Part shown: one piece after another, positions 1 to 8,347 of the stretch | Numbering within the stretch: position 1 is the first letter of the stretch | How the letters are laid out: the number at the start of each line of letters is the position of its first letter | Source: JBCCQH01 sp039024435 | GTDB lineage: Bacteria; Bacteroidota; Bacteroidia; J057; JADKCL01 | Assembly (NCBI GenBank): GCA_039024435.1 | Contig: JBCCQH010000058.1 | Span: forward strand, 1-45,329 | DNA length: 45,329 nucleotides | Reading direction: 5' to 3' | Program-made: the position numbers and the translations under genes | The notes under the pieces: model-generated | What the model saw: only the letters and a program-made list of their open reading frames with translations | Databases searched by the model: none | Told to the model about the DNA's origin: nothing

Positions 1-2
1 AT

Positions 3-488
3 CTACCCGCCTGGGTAGCGTCCTGGCTGGAACAACCGGCCGAGCAAGTGCTTCCGGCAAAGGAGTTGGTGTTCGGCGAGGCGCTCATTCGCAGTGTCGA
101 TGACGGAAAGACCTGGACCCAGGTCAAAGGTGAAATTGATGACCTCCCCGAGTGGGTCCGCCCCTGGGTGGGCGGTGAATACGCGGGCGCAACCGAGCCT
201 GCGGTGGCCCAAGCCAAAGAAACTTTGCCCGCGGGGGAATTTGACCTGTTTCCCAATCCCACGGCGCACACCGCGACCTTGCGCTTCACCCTGACCCAGG
301 CCCAGGAGGTGCGGGTGGTGCTGTACGACCTGCAGGGCCGGCTTTTGCAGGAATTGCAAGCGGGCAATCTCACCGAAGGCGTACATGAATTGAATCTGGA
401 TGTGGCGGAATTGCCGGCGGGTTCCTACTTCGTGCAGTTCATTGCCGAAGACCGGCAAGAGCGGATCCGTCTGCTCCGCGCGGACTGA
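3..488 (+). CDS. T9SS-sorted secreted protein, C-terminal fragment (5' end outside window)
   Basis: The reading frame is open from the left edge of the window, so this is the 3' end of a longer gene; a GTG at 48 is internal. An Asp-box-like motif (SVDDGKTW, about nt 93-116) is visible, as found in BNR/sialidase-type beta-propeller repeats, so the missing part may be a propeller. The last 80 or so residues form a typical type IX secretion type A sorting domain: FDLFPNPT, then a VVLYDLQGR strand, then LPAGSYFVQF. Known T9SS cargo is exported by Sec, crosses the outer membrane, and is either released or attached to the surface. A strong hairpin follows the TGA. The sorting domain is a secure call; the function of the rest cannot be judged. 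Confidence 0.85.
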   Translation, partial: LPAWVASWLEQPAEQVLPAKELVFGEALIRSVDDGKTWTQVKGEIDDLPEWVRPWVGGEYAGATEPAVAQAKETLPAGEFDLFPNPTAHTATLRFTLTQAQEVRVVLYDLQGRLLQELQAGNLTEGVHELNLDVAELPAGSYFVQFIAEDRQERIRLLRAD

Positions 489-525
489 AATCCACCGCAT
501 TGAAATTAGAACATTGATCGAAAGA

Positions 526-562
526 ACTCCCTCGGTGTGCGTTGCACGCCGGGGGAGTCTTT
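526..562 (+). terminator. Strong intrinsic-terminator-like hairpin
   Basis: A 15-bp stem (526-540 paired with 544-558, two G-T wobbles, loop GTT) starts 38 nt after the stop codon at 488 and is followed by CTTT. The U-tract is short, but the stem is the strongest simple hairpin nearby and sits where a terminator for the upstream gene is expected. Confidence 0.7.
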
Positions 563-662
563 GGTCTCTGTTCACCTGGTCGCCCGGCGTTTATTTTGTA
601 ATATGCCGCCAATGACCAATTGTGATCTGGCCACGGCTACCCGGGCCCTCAACCAATATCGG

Positions 663-812
663 CACCTGAACCGAAGGCCGGATTTACAGGTGTTGATCGG
701 CCCGGCGGATGCGGGGAAAATGCTGGGTTTTGTTCGGTGCCTAATCGAACGTTCCCCGCAGCTCTGCCGCCAAAGTTCCGCTCCGCAGGGGCCTGAGAGG
801 CGGTGAGCGGAA
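663..812. ncRNA. Possible structured RNA: three successive stem-loops
   Basis: Three inverted-repeat structures follow one another. First, CACCTG (663-668) pairs with CAGGTG (687-692). Second, GGCGG (704-708) and TGCGGGGAA (710-718) pair with TTCCCCGCA (752-760) and CCGCC (767-771), enclosing an inner stem GTTCG (732-736) with CGAAC (746-750). Third, TTCCGCTC (776-783) pairs with GAGCGGAA (805-812), enclosing GCCT/AGGC (791-794/798-801). The pairing works on either strand, so orientation is open. No known RNA family was recognised. In GC-rich DNA some pairing is expected by chance, so this stays a candidate. Confidence 0.2.
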
Positions 813-1032
813 GAATTGGGGGAGGCTTGCGCGCGGTCTTGCTGGCAGCGGAACCAATCGGAAGGAAAAACTTCATCTCCCTTCTTCGAGAACGCGACCA
901 TTGACGGGCTTTGCCCGGCACACTTCGCCCCGTTCCCGAGGGACGGCCCCGGACGCAGCCCACCGACGGAGTGGACCTGGGAAATCGCGCAATCGGAAAT
1001 TTCCCTGACAAACATTCGCTATATTCAACCCC

Positions 1033-1647
1033 ATGAAACACCTGCTCCTCTTCCTGTTTGGGATGGGCCTGTTTGTGGCCTGTGACAATGCCCCCCAAGA
1101 CGCAACCGCCGACAACGGTGCCCAAACGCCAACGCCCATCGTCGAACCGACCAAGCCGAGCGATTACGTTGCCCTGATCAAAGCCGATTACGCAGCATTT
1201 GCGGATAAAAGAGATGCATACACCCGCACCGAAGCAGAGTTCGAACCGCAAGGTGGTGGGGGGTCGGGCAAGTTTATCCGCTACTCCGAAGGCGAAACGC
1301 TGCGGATGCTACGCGAAGAGATCTACGACAACCACGGCCCGATAACCACCGAGTATTATTTCCGGACGGAGGGTGAATTGTATTTCGTATACGAATACTC
1401 GGAGTTGCAGGAAAATGCGGTACGGGGCGCCACCTACGTCACCGAAGACCGCTACTACCTAAACAAAGGGGTGTGCCTACAGCACCTCAACAAGCGGAAC
1501 AAATTTGCCTACGGGCAGAACCTCGACATGGGCAAGGTCCGCAGCGAAGAAATAGAGATGGACCCCAACGAATTGGGCGAGGAACTGCGCGCCCAGGTGG
1601 ACGAAGTGCTTGCGCGCAGCCGCCGCGCATTTGGGGAAACCGATTGA
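1033..1647 (+). CDS. Small lipoprotein of unknown function
   Basis: The 204-residue product starts with a lipoprotein signal peptide, MKHLLLFLFGMGLFVAC, with the lipobox Cys at residue 17. It should therefore be processed by Lgt and LspA and anchored in the inner or outer membrane. The mature part has a short Thr/Pro-rich linker and then a charged domain rich in Tyr, Glu and Arg with alternating strands (for example TEYYFRTEGELYFVYEYSE). I do not recognise the family. Its TGA (1645-1647) directly abuts the stop of convergent aroE with no base between. A 10-bp palindrome at 995-1004 and a TATATTCA box at 1020-1027 precede the start. Confidence 0.85.
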   Translation: MKHLLLFLFGMGLFVACDNAPQDATADNGAQTPTPIVEPTKPSDYVALIKADYAAFADKRDAYTRTEAEFEPQGGGGSGKFIRYSEGETLRMLREEIYDNHGPITTEYYFRTEGELYFVYEYSELQENAVRGATYVTEDRYYLNKGVCLQHLNKRNKFAYGQNLDMGKVRSEEIEMDPNELGEELRAQVDEVLARSRRAFGETD

Positions 1648-2400
1648 TCAGTTGGCCCAGGTATCCCGCCAGATCGACCAGGCCGCTTCCGCCTGCCCGA
1701 TGAGCATTTCCATGCCATTCTTGACTTGGCCTCCGTGGGCCCGCCCTTTGTTGAGGAACTCGGTGTGCTCAGGATTGTACACCAAATCGTGCAAAAACGT
1801 CCCTGGCGCCAGCGACGCGTAAGGCAAATCGGGAAAGGTTTCCGGGTAGGGCGCCATCCCCAGCGGGGTACAATTCACAATCAGCCGGTAATCCTGCAGA
1901 CCGCGCTCGTGCAGCGTGGCGTAAGCGACGTAGCCCATGCGGGGATTGCGGGAAGCGACTTCGACTTCTTCAAACTCAAAAAAGTGCCGCAGGGCATAAC
2001 GCACCGCCTTGGAAGCGCCCCCACTGCCCAAGATCAGGGCCTTGCCCCCGGGATCTCCCTGGTAAAAATTGCTCAGGGAATCGCGGAACCCGATTACATC
2101 AGTATTGTAGCCGGACAGCGAACCGTCGTGCTCGACCTGCACCGTATTGACCGCGCCCACCCCGTGCGCCACCTCATCGACGTGGTTGAGGTAGGGCAGG
2201 ATCCGCTGTTTGTAGGGAATGGTGACATTGAAACCGTGCAACTCCGGATGATCCGCCAGTACCAAACCGATTTCGTCGATCTCGGCGAGCTCGAAGTTGA
2301 GGTAGACCGCTTCGATATGTTCCCGGTGGAACTTATCATTGAAGTAGTTGCGGGAGAAGCTGTGTCCCAGTTTCTTGCCGATCAGGCCGTATTTTTGCAT
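1648..2400 (-). CDS. aroE: Shikimate dehydrogenase
   Basis: The 250-residue protein matches shikimate 5-dehydrogenase, which reduces 3-dehydroshikimate to shikimate with NADPH in aromatic amino acid and chorismate biosynthesis. Family residues are visible: the substrate-binding HSFS near residues 13-16, the catalytic Lys in NVTIPYKQ (K64), Asn in GAVNTV (N85), Asp in YNTD (D101), and the Rossmann loop GSGGAS (125-130) followed by ASRNP. It is slightly shorter than the usual 270 or so residues, as is common in Bacteroidota. It is the last gene of a minus-strand unit, 15 nt after the NAD(P)HX repair gene. The protein is cytoplasmic. Confidence 0.95.
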   Translation of the reverse strand: MQKYGLIGKKLGHSFSRNYFNDKFHREHIEAVYLNFELAEIDEIGLVLADHPELHGFNVTIPYKQRILPYLNHVDEVAHGVGAVNTVQVEHDGSLSGYNTDVIGFRDSLSNFYQGDPGGKALILGSGGASKAVRYALRHFFEFEEVEVASRNPRMGYVAYATLHERGLQDYRLIVNCTPLGMAPYPETFPDLPYASLAPGTFLHDLVYNPEHTEFLNKGRAHGGQVKNGMEMLIGQAEAAWSIWRDTWAN

Positions 2401-2415
2401 GGCGATGGGATTGAA

Positions 2416-3981
2416 TCAGATACGCAACCCGGTAGGGGCGGTTCTTGTTCGAAGCAATTCAAAGGCCCGCCCCACCTGGGAAACAATCCCGCTGGCGGTT
2501 GTGCCGGCGCGGCCCTGGGTGGCCGCACAGAGATCGCCGGCGAGGCCGTGGACATAGACGGCCAGCGCCGCGGCCAGGGGCCGATCCGGGGGCGAAGGTT
2601 GCGCTAGCAGTGCCGCGAGAATACCGGTGAGGACATCCCCGGCGCCCGCCGTAGCCATTCCCGGATTGCCCGAAGCATTGACGTAGGTGTAGGCGCCATT
2701 GGTAGTGATGGTGCCGGCACCTTTGAGGATGAGGTGGCAATTTTTGCTTTGGGCAAAGGCTACCGCGTCGGCGAAGCGGTCCCCCAGCGCCCGACCGGCG
2801 AGGCGGCGAAATTCTCCCGGATGGGGCGTCAGCGTGGGCTGCTGCGGCAGCCGGGCCCAGAGATCGGGATTTTCCGCGAGTAGGTTCAGCGCATCCGCAT
2901 CCAAAATCAGCGCTTGGTCCGGCAAATGGGGAGCCAGCGCCCGCAGCAAGCCCGCCGCTTCCCGGTCCAGCCCCGGACCAATGGCCACGGTCGTCGGCCG
3001 CAATTGCTCCACCAACGCGACCACTTCTGCGATGTGGGCATCCCCGAGCGCATCTCCGGGAAATGAACGCACCATCACTTCCGGCCCCAGGGCATAAATC
3101 GCCGCGCGGGCCGCATCGACCGTCACGACGGTGGACAAGCCGGCCCCGGCGGCCAGGGCAGCGTGGGCGCTCAAAGCGATGGCCCCCGCGTAGCGCCGCG
3201 ATCCCCCGATGAATAGCGCGTGGCCTTGCCGGCCCTTGTGCGTATCCGAGGCGGCGGCAATGTACCCGGTTTGCGCCAGCGCACCGTCCATAACCGCCCG
3301 GGGACCGCTCAGCTCGGCGATCACTTGGGGCCAGATTCCGATGTCAACGACCACAATTTCCCCACAGAAATTGGCCGCCGGCGTCACCCAATGGCAGATT
3401 TTTCCCGTTTGGAAGGTAAGGGTGAAGTCCGCCGGAATGGGTTCCGAGCCGGGGAAGAGTGTGCCCTGATCCGCATTGAGACCGCTCGGTAGGTCGATGG
3501 CAATCCGGGGAAAGTGCGCAGGCAGTTCCCGGGCATACGCGATCATCTCGGCAATCGCACCCCGGGGGGCATCCTGCACGCCGGTCCCCAGGAGCGCATC
3601 GACGAGCAAGACCCGCCGGCCCGCCTCCAGTTGCGGAGCTGCCCCCGCAGCCCAAACGAAAAAGGGAATGTGCGCGCCCTGCAGGGCGTGCCAGTTGATT
3701 TTGGCGTCGCCCCGAAAGCGCTCCGGCGGATGCGAAAGGCGGAGCTGCACCGTTTTCCCCGCTCCGTGCAGGTAGCGGGCAATCACCAAGCCGTCCCCAC
3801 CATTGTTGCCCGGTCCAGCCAAAATCAAGTACACCTCTTCGTCCGGATACCGCTCCAGGATAAATTCGGCAGATTTCCGGCCGGCCGTTTCCATGAGCAG
3901 AATTCCGGGATACCCGTACTGCTCGATCATGACCTGATCGGCCCGGCGGATCTCGGCGGCGGTCAACAGCGGAGTCATCAT
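2416..3981 (-). CDS. nnr: Bifunctional NAD(P)H-hydrate epimerase / ADP-dependent NAD(P)H-hydrate dehydratase
   Basis: The 521-residue protein is a two-domain metabolite-repair enzyme. The N-terminal YjeF_N domain (about 1-215) has the epimerase signature GPGNNGGDG and interconverts R- and S-NAD(P)HX. The C-terminal ribokinase-like domain (about 225-505) has GGSRRYAGA, LDADALN, TPHPGEF and the active-site GAGDVL, and restores NAD(P)H from S-NAD(P)HX with ADP. The length fits the fused NnrDE form. Its first ATG lies 2 nt after the stop of the PcrB-like gene, so translation is probably coupled; a second ATG follows at once, so the start is uncertain by one codon. Confidence 0.95.
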   Translation of the reverse strand: MMTPLLTAAEIRRADQVMIEQYGYPGILLMETAGRKSAEFILERYPDEEVYLILAGPGNNGGDGLVIARYLHGAGKTVQLRLSHPPERFRGDAKINWHALQGAHIPFFVWAAGAAPQLEAGRRVLLVDALLGTGVQDAPRGAIAEMIAYARELPAHFPRIAIDLPSGLNADQGTLFPGSEPIPADFTLTFQTGKICHWVTPAANFCGEIVVVDIGIWPQVIAELSGPRAVMDGALAQTGYIAAASDTHKGRQGHALFIGGSRRYAGAIALSAHAALAAGAGLSTVVTVDAARAAIYALGPEVMVRSFPGDALGDAHIAEVVALVEQLRPTTVAIGPGLDREAAGLLRALAPHLPDQALILDADALNLLAENPDLWARLPQQPTLTPHPGEFRRLAGRALGDRFADAVAFAQSKNCHLILKGAGTITTNGAYTYVNASGNPGMATAGAGDVLTGILAALLAQPSPPDRPLAAALAVYVHGLAGDLCAATQGRAGTTASGIVSQVGRAFELLRTRTAPTGLRI

Positions 3982-3983
3982 GT

Positions 3984-4730
3984 TCAGAAATTCGCGATGA
4001 GGGCGGGAAGGTCACGGAACAGGGAAGTCTCGGAGCGGTCTTCGAGGGCATTGCCGACGACGATGATGTCCGCCCCGGCTTTGAGGATGGCTTCGGCTTG
4101 CTTACGGGAACGGATTCCGCCGCCTACGATGAGGGGAACCTCGACCGAGTCGGCCACCGCGGATACCATCTCGGTGGAAATCGTCTTTTCCGCCCCGCTG
4201 CCGCCGTCGAGGTAGATCAATTGCAGGCCCAATAGTTCGCCGGCCATAGCAGTACACGCGGCAATGTCGGCCTTGTCATAAGGAATCGGCTGGGTATTGC
4301 TCATATAGTGGACGGAAGTCGCCCGCCCGGTGTCGATGAGCAGGTAACCGGTCGGCAAGACTTCGATGCCGGCCGCTTTCAGAATCGGAGCGGCCACCAC
4401 GTGATTGCCGATGAGCATTTCCGGGTTGCGGCCGCTGATGACCGAGAGGAAAAGCAGCGCATCGGCCTCGGTGGAGAGTTGGAGGAGGTTCCCGGGAAAT
4501 ACGATCACCGGGACGTCGACGAGGCGCTTGAGTTCGGGGATGACGCGGCGGATGTTGTCATTGACCAGCAAACTGCCCCCAATGAAAACAAAGTCCACGC
4601 CGGCGGCATTGATGTTGCTGGCGAGAGCAGCGCATTCGCTCACCGGAACCTTGTCGGGATCGATGAGAATCGCAAAGGCTTTCTTGCCTTGGGACTTGAG
4701 GGAATGGATGTGCTGAAGGACCGCGCGCAT
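3984..4730 (-). CDS. Geranylgeranylglyceryl phosphate synthase-like protein (PcrB/GGGPS family)
   Basis: The 248-residue TIM-barrel protein carries GGGPS family motifs: ILIDPDK near the N-terminus, VFIGGSLL, IVFPGN, the phosphate-binding YLDGGSGA, and VGGGIRS followed by VVGNALE. The family transfers a long isoprenyl chain to sn-glycerol-1-phosphate. Group II members occur in Bacteroidota as well as archaea. The TTG-initiated extension to 4748 is rejected in favour of ATG 4730, giving a typical N-terminus (MRAVLQHI). A TACCTTTG box lies 6 nt before this ATG. The gene is between the M15 peptidase and nnr. The actual product of the bacterial enzyme cannot be told from sequence. Confidence 0.9.
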   Translation of the reverse strand: MRAVLQHIHSLKSQGKKAFAILIDPDKVPVSECAALASNINAAGVDFVFIGGSLLVNDNIRRVIPELKRLVDVPVIVFPGNLLQLSTEADALLFLSVISGRNPEMLIGNHVVAAPILKAAGIEVLPTGYLLIDTGRATSVHYMSNTQPIPYDKADIAACTAMAGELLGLQLIYLDGGSGAEKTISTEMVSAVADSVEVPLIVGGGIRSRKQAEAILKAGADIIVVGNALEDRSETSLFRDLPALIANF

Positions 4731-4736
4731 AAGCTT

Positions 4737-4744
4737 CAAAGGTA
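4737..4744 (-). promoter_or_regulatory. TAnnTTTG box before the PcrB-like gene
   Basis: The minus-strand sequence TACCTTTG is an exact match to the Bacteroidota -7 element. It lies in the 18-nt gap after the peptidase stop. If used, transcription would start at about the ATG at 4730. No clear -33 TTTG was found at the standard spacing, so chance occurrence is possible. Confidence 0.3.
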
Positions 4745-4748
4745 GCAA

Positions 4749-5603
4749 TTATTTCCATTCACGGCACTGCGGACCGATCCCGCCCACGTAATCTTCGATG
4801 ACGTTCATGCCCCGGGCGGCCTCCGCTCCCTTGAACCCAGCAATGTCGGCGTAGTCGACCGTGGCGCGGTAGGCGTTGAGGTAGTTGGCGGCGATGGGCA
4901 TGTAGGACCAGTGCCATTTTTCCTCTTGGTAGCCGCGGGGCCGGCTTTCGTCCATCTCGGTGTAGGTCTGGCAGTAGCCGAAGGAAGGGGCGTTCTGGAC
5001 CAGCCAGGTGTAGAGTTTTTTGCCGGTGCCGGCGGCAAACCAGGCATTGTCGAGGCTGTTCAGGTCGATGTCGGTGCCCCAATGGTGGCGGGAAGTGCCG
5101 GGCATGGATGAATAGCGGAGAATGGCCCGGGCGCGTTCGGTGGGATCGGGCAGCGCCTGGGCGAGGTTTTTCCCGCCGACTTTCGTCACACCGGTCCACT
5201 TGCGTTCCCAGATGCCCTTTTGGTAGTTGAAGTTGCGGGTGGCCGAAATGATGTTCAGGGTGAAGCCGGCTTCGCGGGCGGCGGCGTACATCTTTTCGAA
5301 AGCCAGGTAGGCGTCCCGGCGCAGGTAAATGGCGGATTTGTTGGTGTATTTGCGGTCGATCCGGACGAAGTCGGGGTCCTTGGCCTGGTCGATCTTGCCG
5401 AGCAGGTTGGCGATGGGGACGGGCGAATAGGTAGGGGGGGCGACAGGCACGGGTTCGGGTTGGGCGGTGGTTTGGGAAGGGAGGGGCGATTCGGTGGTCT
5501 TGGGCGTCGGTGGTGCCGAGTCAGATCTTTCGGGCGCATCGCAGCCCGAAAGAAAGCCCAACAGCAGCAAAGCGCCCAGGAAGTAGCAAGCAGGTTTAGC
5601 CAT
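4749..5603 (-). CDS. M15 family D-alanyl-D-alanine carboxypeptidase-like lipoprotein
   Basis: The start is placed at ATG 5603, because it gives a clear lipoprotein signal (MAKPACYFLGALLLLGFLSGC, Cys21). The longer frame to 5720 adds an uncharacteristic leader. Residues 22-65 or so are a Pro/Thr/Ser-rich linker. The catalytic domain carries the M15B/VanY zinc motif SRHHWGTDID (H173, D180) and the second part KWHW (H231). Such enzymes cut D-Ala from peptidoglycan peptides, and the lipid anchor places it in the periplasm. The product is 284 residues. It heads the operon with the PcrB-like gene, nnr and aroE, though no functional link to them is obvious. Confidence 0.9.
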   Translation of the reverse strand: MAKPACYFLGALLLLGFLSGCDAPERSDSAPPTPKTTESPLPSQTTAQPEPVPVAPPTYSPVPIANLLGKIDQAKDPDFVRIDRKYTNKSAIYLRRDAYLAFEKMYAAAREAGFTLNIISATRNFNYQKGIWERKWTGVTKVGGKNLAQALPDPTERARAILRYSSMPGTSRHHWGTDIDLNSLDNAWFAAGTGKKLYTWLVQNAPSFGYCQTYTEMDESRPRGYQEEKWHWSYMPIAANYLNAYRATVDYADIAGFKGAEAARGMNVIEDYVGGIGPQCREWK

Positions 5604-5607
5604 GGGA

Positions 5608-5615
5608 CAAAGATA
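5608..5615 (-). promoter_or_regulatory. TAnnTTTG box immediately before the M15 lipoprotein start
   Basis: The minus-strand sequence TATCTTTG matches the Bacteroidota -7 element exactly and ends 4 nt before the ATG at 5603. If it is the promoter of the operon, the transcript would be leaderless or nearly so. No good -33 element is visible. Confidence 0.35.
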
Positions 5616-5828
5616 AAAAATCAAGGAATAGGACGGGAGGACAGGTTGCCGTTCCAGTAGGCAGTGCCGTGGGGAACGGTCCGGGGATCTATTTTGTTGG
5701 TTGCGGTTTGCTTGTTGCAAGTCCAGGGCGTACCGTGTAGCCTACCCTCGGCCAATATCTCGCTTTGCCTTGGTGTCGCCCCCCATCCCCTGCTAGGCTC
5801 AGGAGACTACCGTTTCCGAACAATCTTT

Positions 5829-5836
5829 TATCTTTA
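5829..5836 (+). promoter_or_regulatory. TAnnTTTG-like box before the PIG-L deacetylase gene
   Basis: TATCTTTA lies 30 nt before ATG 5867, a normal leader distance, in the divergent intergenic region 5604-5866. It matches the -7 consensus except the last base. An upstream TTTC at 5813-5816 is too close to serve as a standard -33 element. Confidence 0.3.
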
Positions 5837-5866
5837 CCGTTCCGGAAACAAAATACGTCGATCAAT

Positions 5867-8347
5867 ATGCGCATTCGCTTCTTCATCCCGGTTCTGCTGG
5901 TTGCCCTTGGTTTGGGCATTGTGCCCCTGCGGGGCCAGGACATGTCCGCCAACCGCATCCAGATGGCCCTGGAAAAGCTCAATACCTTGGGCACTGTCCT
6001 CTACATTGCTGCTCACCCAGACGATGAAAATACCCGCCTCATCGCCTACCTGGCCAACCACGAGCACCTCCGCACGGCTTATCTCTCGCTGACCCGCGGC
6101 GATGGGGGCCAAAACCTGATCGGGACGGAAAAAGGCGCACTCATGGGACTCCTGCGGACCAATGAACTGCTCGAAGCCCGCAAAATCGATGGCGGTGAGC
6201 AGTTTTTTACCCGCGCGGTGGATTTTGGCTACTCCAAAAACCCAGACGAAACCTTCACCAAGTGGACCAAAGACCAAGTCCTCGCCGATGTCGTTTGGAC
6301 CATCCGCAAATTCCGCCCCGATGTCTTGATCACACGCTTCCCTCCGACTTCCCGGGCTGGACACGGCCACCACACCGCCTCCGCCATCCTCGCCGCAGAA
6401 GCCTTTGACCTGGCCGGTGACCCTGACGCATTTCCCGAACAACTCACCTACACGGCACCCTGGCAACCCAAGCGCCTCTTCTTCAACAATTCTTCCTGGT
6501 GGGACAAAGAATTGCCGGAAAAAGCCGCCAATGATCCCAAATTCGCCACGGTAGACGTGGGCACCTACGATCCCCTGCTCGGTAAGTCCTACTCAGAAAT
6601 CGCCTCGGAGAGCCGCAGCATGCACAAAAGCCAGGGATTCGGGTCGAGCAAGCGCCGCGGAGGCCAAATCGAATACCTGGAACTGATCAAAGGCGAGGCG
6701 AGTGACGGAACGATTTTCCAAGGCATCGACCGCAAGTGGAACCGGGTAGCCGGCGGCGCAAAAATCGGCAAGGCCGTCGACAAAATCCTCGCCGACTTCA
6801 ATCCTTCGGATCCAGCCGCCAGTGTGCCCGCCCTGCAAAAAGTCCACAAGCTCATTCAGGACTTGCCGGATGGCTACTGGAAAGATGTCAAGCTCCGCGA
6901 ATGCGAAGCGCTGATTTTGGCCTGTGCGGGCATCTGGCTGGAAGCCACCGCCGACGCGTACAGCGCTGCTTATGGGGAAACAATTTCCGTGACCGCATCT
7001 GTGGTACGCCGGTCCCCGGTGACCGCGAAAATCAGCAAAATCAATTTCAACGGCCGCGATACCCTCCCCGCTGTGGAATTGCCCTTCAACGAAATGACCA
7101 CCTTTGCCACCCAAATCAAGGTTCCAGCCACCGCACGCACCCACCCCTACTGGCTCGAGCAGCCGTTTGTGGGCATGTATGCGGTGGACAACCAGGAGAT
7201 GATCGGTCGGCCGCTGAATCCTCCCACGATGCAGGTGACCTTTTCCGTCGAGGTGGGCGATGTCGCCATTGACGCAGTGCGCCCGCTCATGTACAAGTGG
7301 ACGGATCGGGTCAAAGGCGAATTGTACCGCCCGTTCAGCGCCATGCCCGCAGTCACCGCCAACATCGCCGACAAGGTGTACATATTTTCCGGAGATGCGG
7401 CCCAGGCGGTCGATGTCTCGCTGCGCTTTCACCAGGATGTCACCGATGGCAGCGTGACCCTGGACCTGCCGGCGGGCTGGAAAGTGGATCCGGAAGTCGC
7501 AAACATCGCCTCGGGGGAGGCAGGTACGGAACAAAGCGTCCAGTTCTCGGTGACCCCGCCCGCCGGTGGCAGCGCGGGAACGCTCGGAGTGAACCTCCTG
7601 TTTGGGGCACGGGACGTGGGGCGGAGCTTGGTCGAAATCAGCTACGACCACATCGAGACCCAAACCCTGGTGCCCCTGGCCCAGGCCCGCGTAGTGAAAT
7701 TGGACGTAGCTACGCGCGGCCAGCGGATCGCTTACCTTCCGGGAGCCGGCGACGAGGTGCCGCAAAGTCTGGAACAGTTGGGTTACGAAGTCACTCTGCT
7801 CGACGAAAAGGCCCTCCGCGCCCAGAACCTTGGCCAGTACGACGCCATCGTCGCCGGCATCCGGGCCTTCAACACCCAGCCCTACCTCAAATACGTCAAC
7901 GAAAAACTCCTCCAATACGTCAAAGACGGCGGCACCTACGTCGTCCAGTACAATACCAACCGCGGCCTGGTCACCCAAGACATCGGACCGTACCCGTTTA
8001 AGCTCTCCCGGGACCGGGTCACGGTCGAGGAAGCCACGCCCACATTTCTCGCGCCGGAACATCCGCTCATGAATGTCCCCAACAAAATTGGAATGGCCGA
8101 TTTTGACGGTTGGGTGCAGGAACGGGGCTTGTACTTCCCGAATGAATGGGACGACCGCTACACCGCATTGATCGGCTGGAATGATCCCGGCGAAGAGATG
8201 AAGCAAGGCTGCTTGCTGGTGACCGATTACGGCAAGGGGGCCTTCATTTACACGGGCATCTCGTTTTTCCGGGAATTGCCCGCCGGGGTGCCGGGGGCCT
8301 ACAAACTGTTTGCCAACATCATCTCTTACGGAAAGGATAACCCATGA
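5867..8347 (+). CDS. Exported PIG-L/LmbE family deacetylase with large C-terminal extension
   Basis: The 826-residue product begins with a Sec signal peptide (MRIRFFIPVLLVALGLGIV, cut near residue 24). The PIG-L fold follows: the zinc motif AHPDDE (H50) and the second motif HGHH (166-169), with TRGDGGQN between. Family members deacetylate N-acetylglucosamine-type conjugates. The rest (about 380-826) contains beta-rich domains and ends with a segment like glutamine-amidotransferase/ThuA folds (IVAGIRAFNT, then GGTYVVQYNT). Start 5867 is chosen because it begins the signal peptide. The TGA overlaps the next start as ATGA (8344-8347). It probably acts in the periplasm or at the surface on an amino-sugar substrate; the substrate is unknown. 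Confidence 0.9.
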   Translation: MRIRFFIPVLLVALGLGIVPLRGQDMSANRIQMALEKLNTLGTVLYIAAHPDDENTRLIAYLANHEHLRTAYLSLTRGDGGQNLIGTEKGALMGLLRTNELLEARKIDGGEQFFTRAVDFGYSKNPDETFTKWTKDQVLADVVWTIRKFRPDVLITRFPPTSRAGHGHHTASAILAAEAFDLAGDPDAFPEQLTYTAPWQPKRLFFNNSSWWDKELPEKAANDPKFATVDVGTYDPLLGKSYSEIASESRSMHKSQGFGSSKRRGGQIEYLELIKGEASDGTIFQGIDRKWNRVAGGAKIGKAVDKILADFNPSDPAASVPALQKVHKLIQDLPDGYWKDVKLRECEALILACAGIWLEATADAYSAAYGETISVTASVVRRSPVTAKISKINFNGRDTLPAVELPFNEMTTFATQIKVPATARTHPYWLEQPFVGMYAVDNQEMIGRPLNPPTMQVTFSVEVGDVAIDAVRPLMYKWTDRVKGELYRPFSAMPAVTANIADKVYIFSGDAAQAVDVSLRFHQDVTDGSVTLDLPAGWKVDPEVANIASGEAGTEQSVQFSVTPPAGGSAGTLGVNLLFGARDVGRSLVEISYDHIETQTLVPLAQARVVKLDVATRGQRIAYLPGAGDEVPQSLEQLGYEVTLLDEKALRAQNLGQYDAIVAGIRAFNTQPYLKYVNEKLLQYVKDGGTYVVQYNTNRGLVTQDIGPYPFKLSRDRVTVEEATPTFLAPEHPLMNVPNKIGMADFDGWVQERGLYFPNEWDDRYTALIGWNDPGEEMKQGCLLVTDYGKGAFIYTGISFFRELPAGVPGAYKLFANIISYGKDNP

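Larger units (their letters stand above)
489..1032. other. Gene-free interval with terminator and potential structured RNA
   Basis: No open frame here has a recognisable product. The short frames at 537-806 and 816-1085 lack signal peptides, domains and plausible starts. The interval contains the terminator at 526-562, three consecutive stem-loops between 663 and 812, and a perfect 10-bp palindrome GGAAATTTCC at 995-1004, which lies 28 nt before the next start codon and could be an operator. I recognise no tRNA, RNase P RNA, tmRNA or SRP RNA consensus. Confidence 0.5.

Noticed and set aside
489..1032. Possible RNase P, tmRNA or SRP RNA
   Set aside because: The conserved core sequences of these RNAs are not present; only generic stem-loops are seen.
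4731..4748. TTG-initiated extension of the PcrB-like gene to 4748
   Set aside because: It would add only six residues, overlap a promoter-like box, and displace a normal ATG start at 4730.
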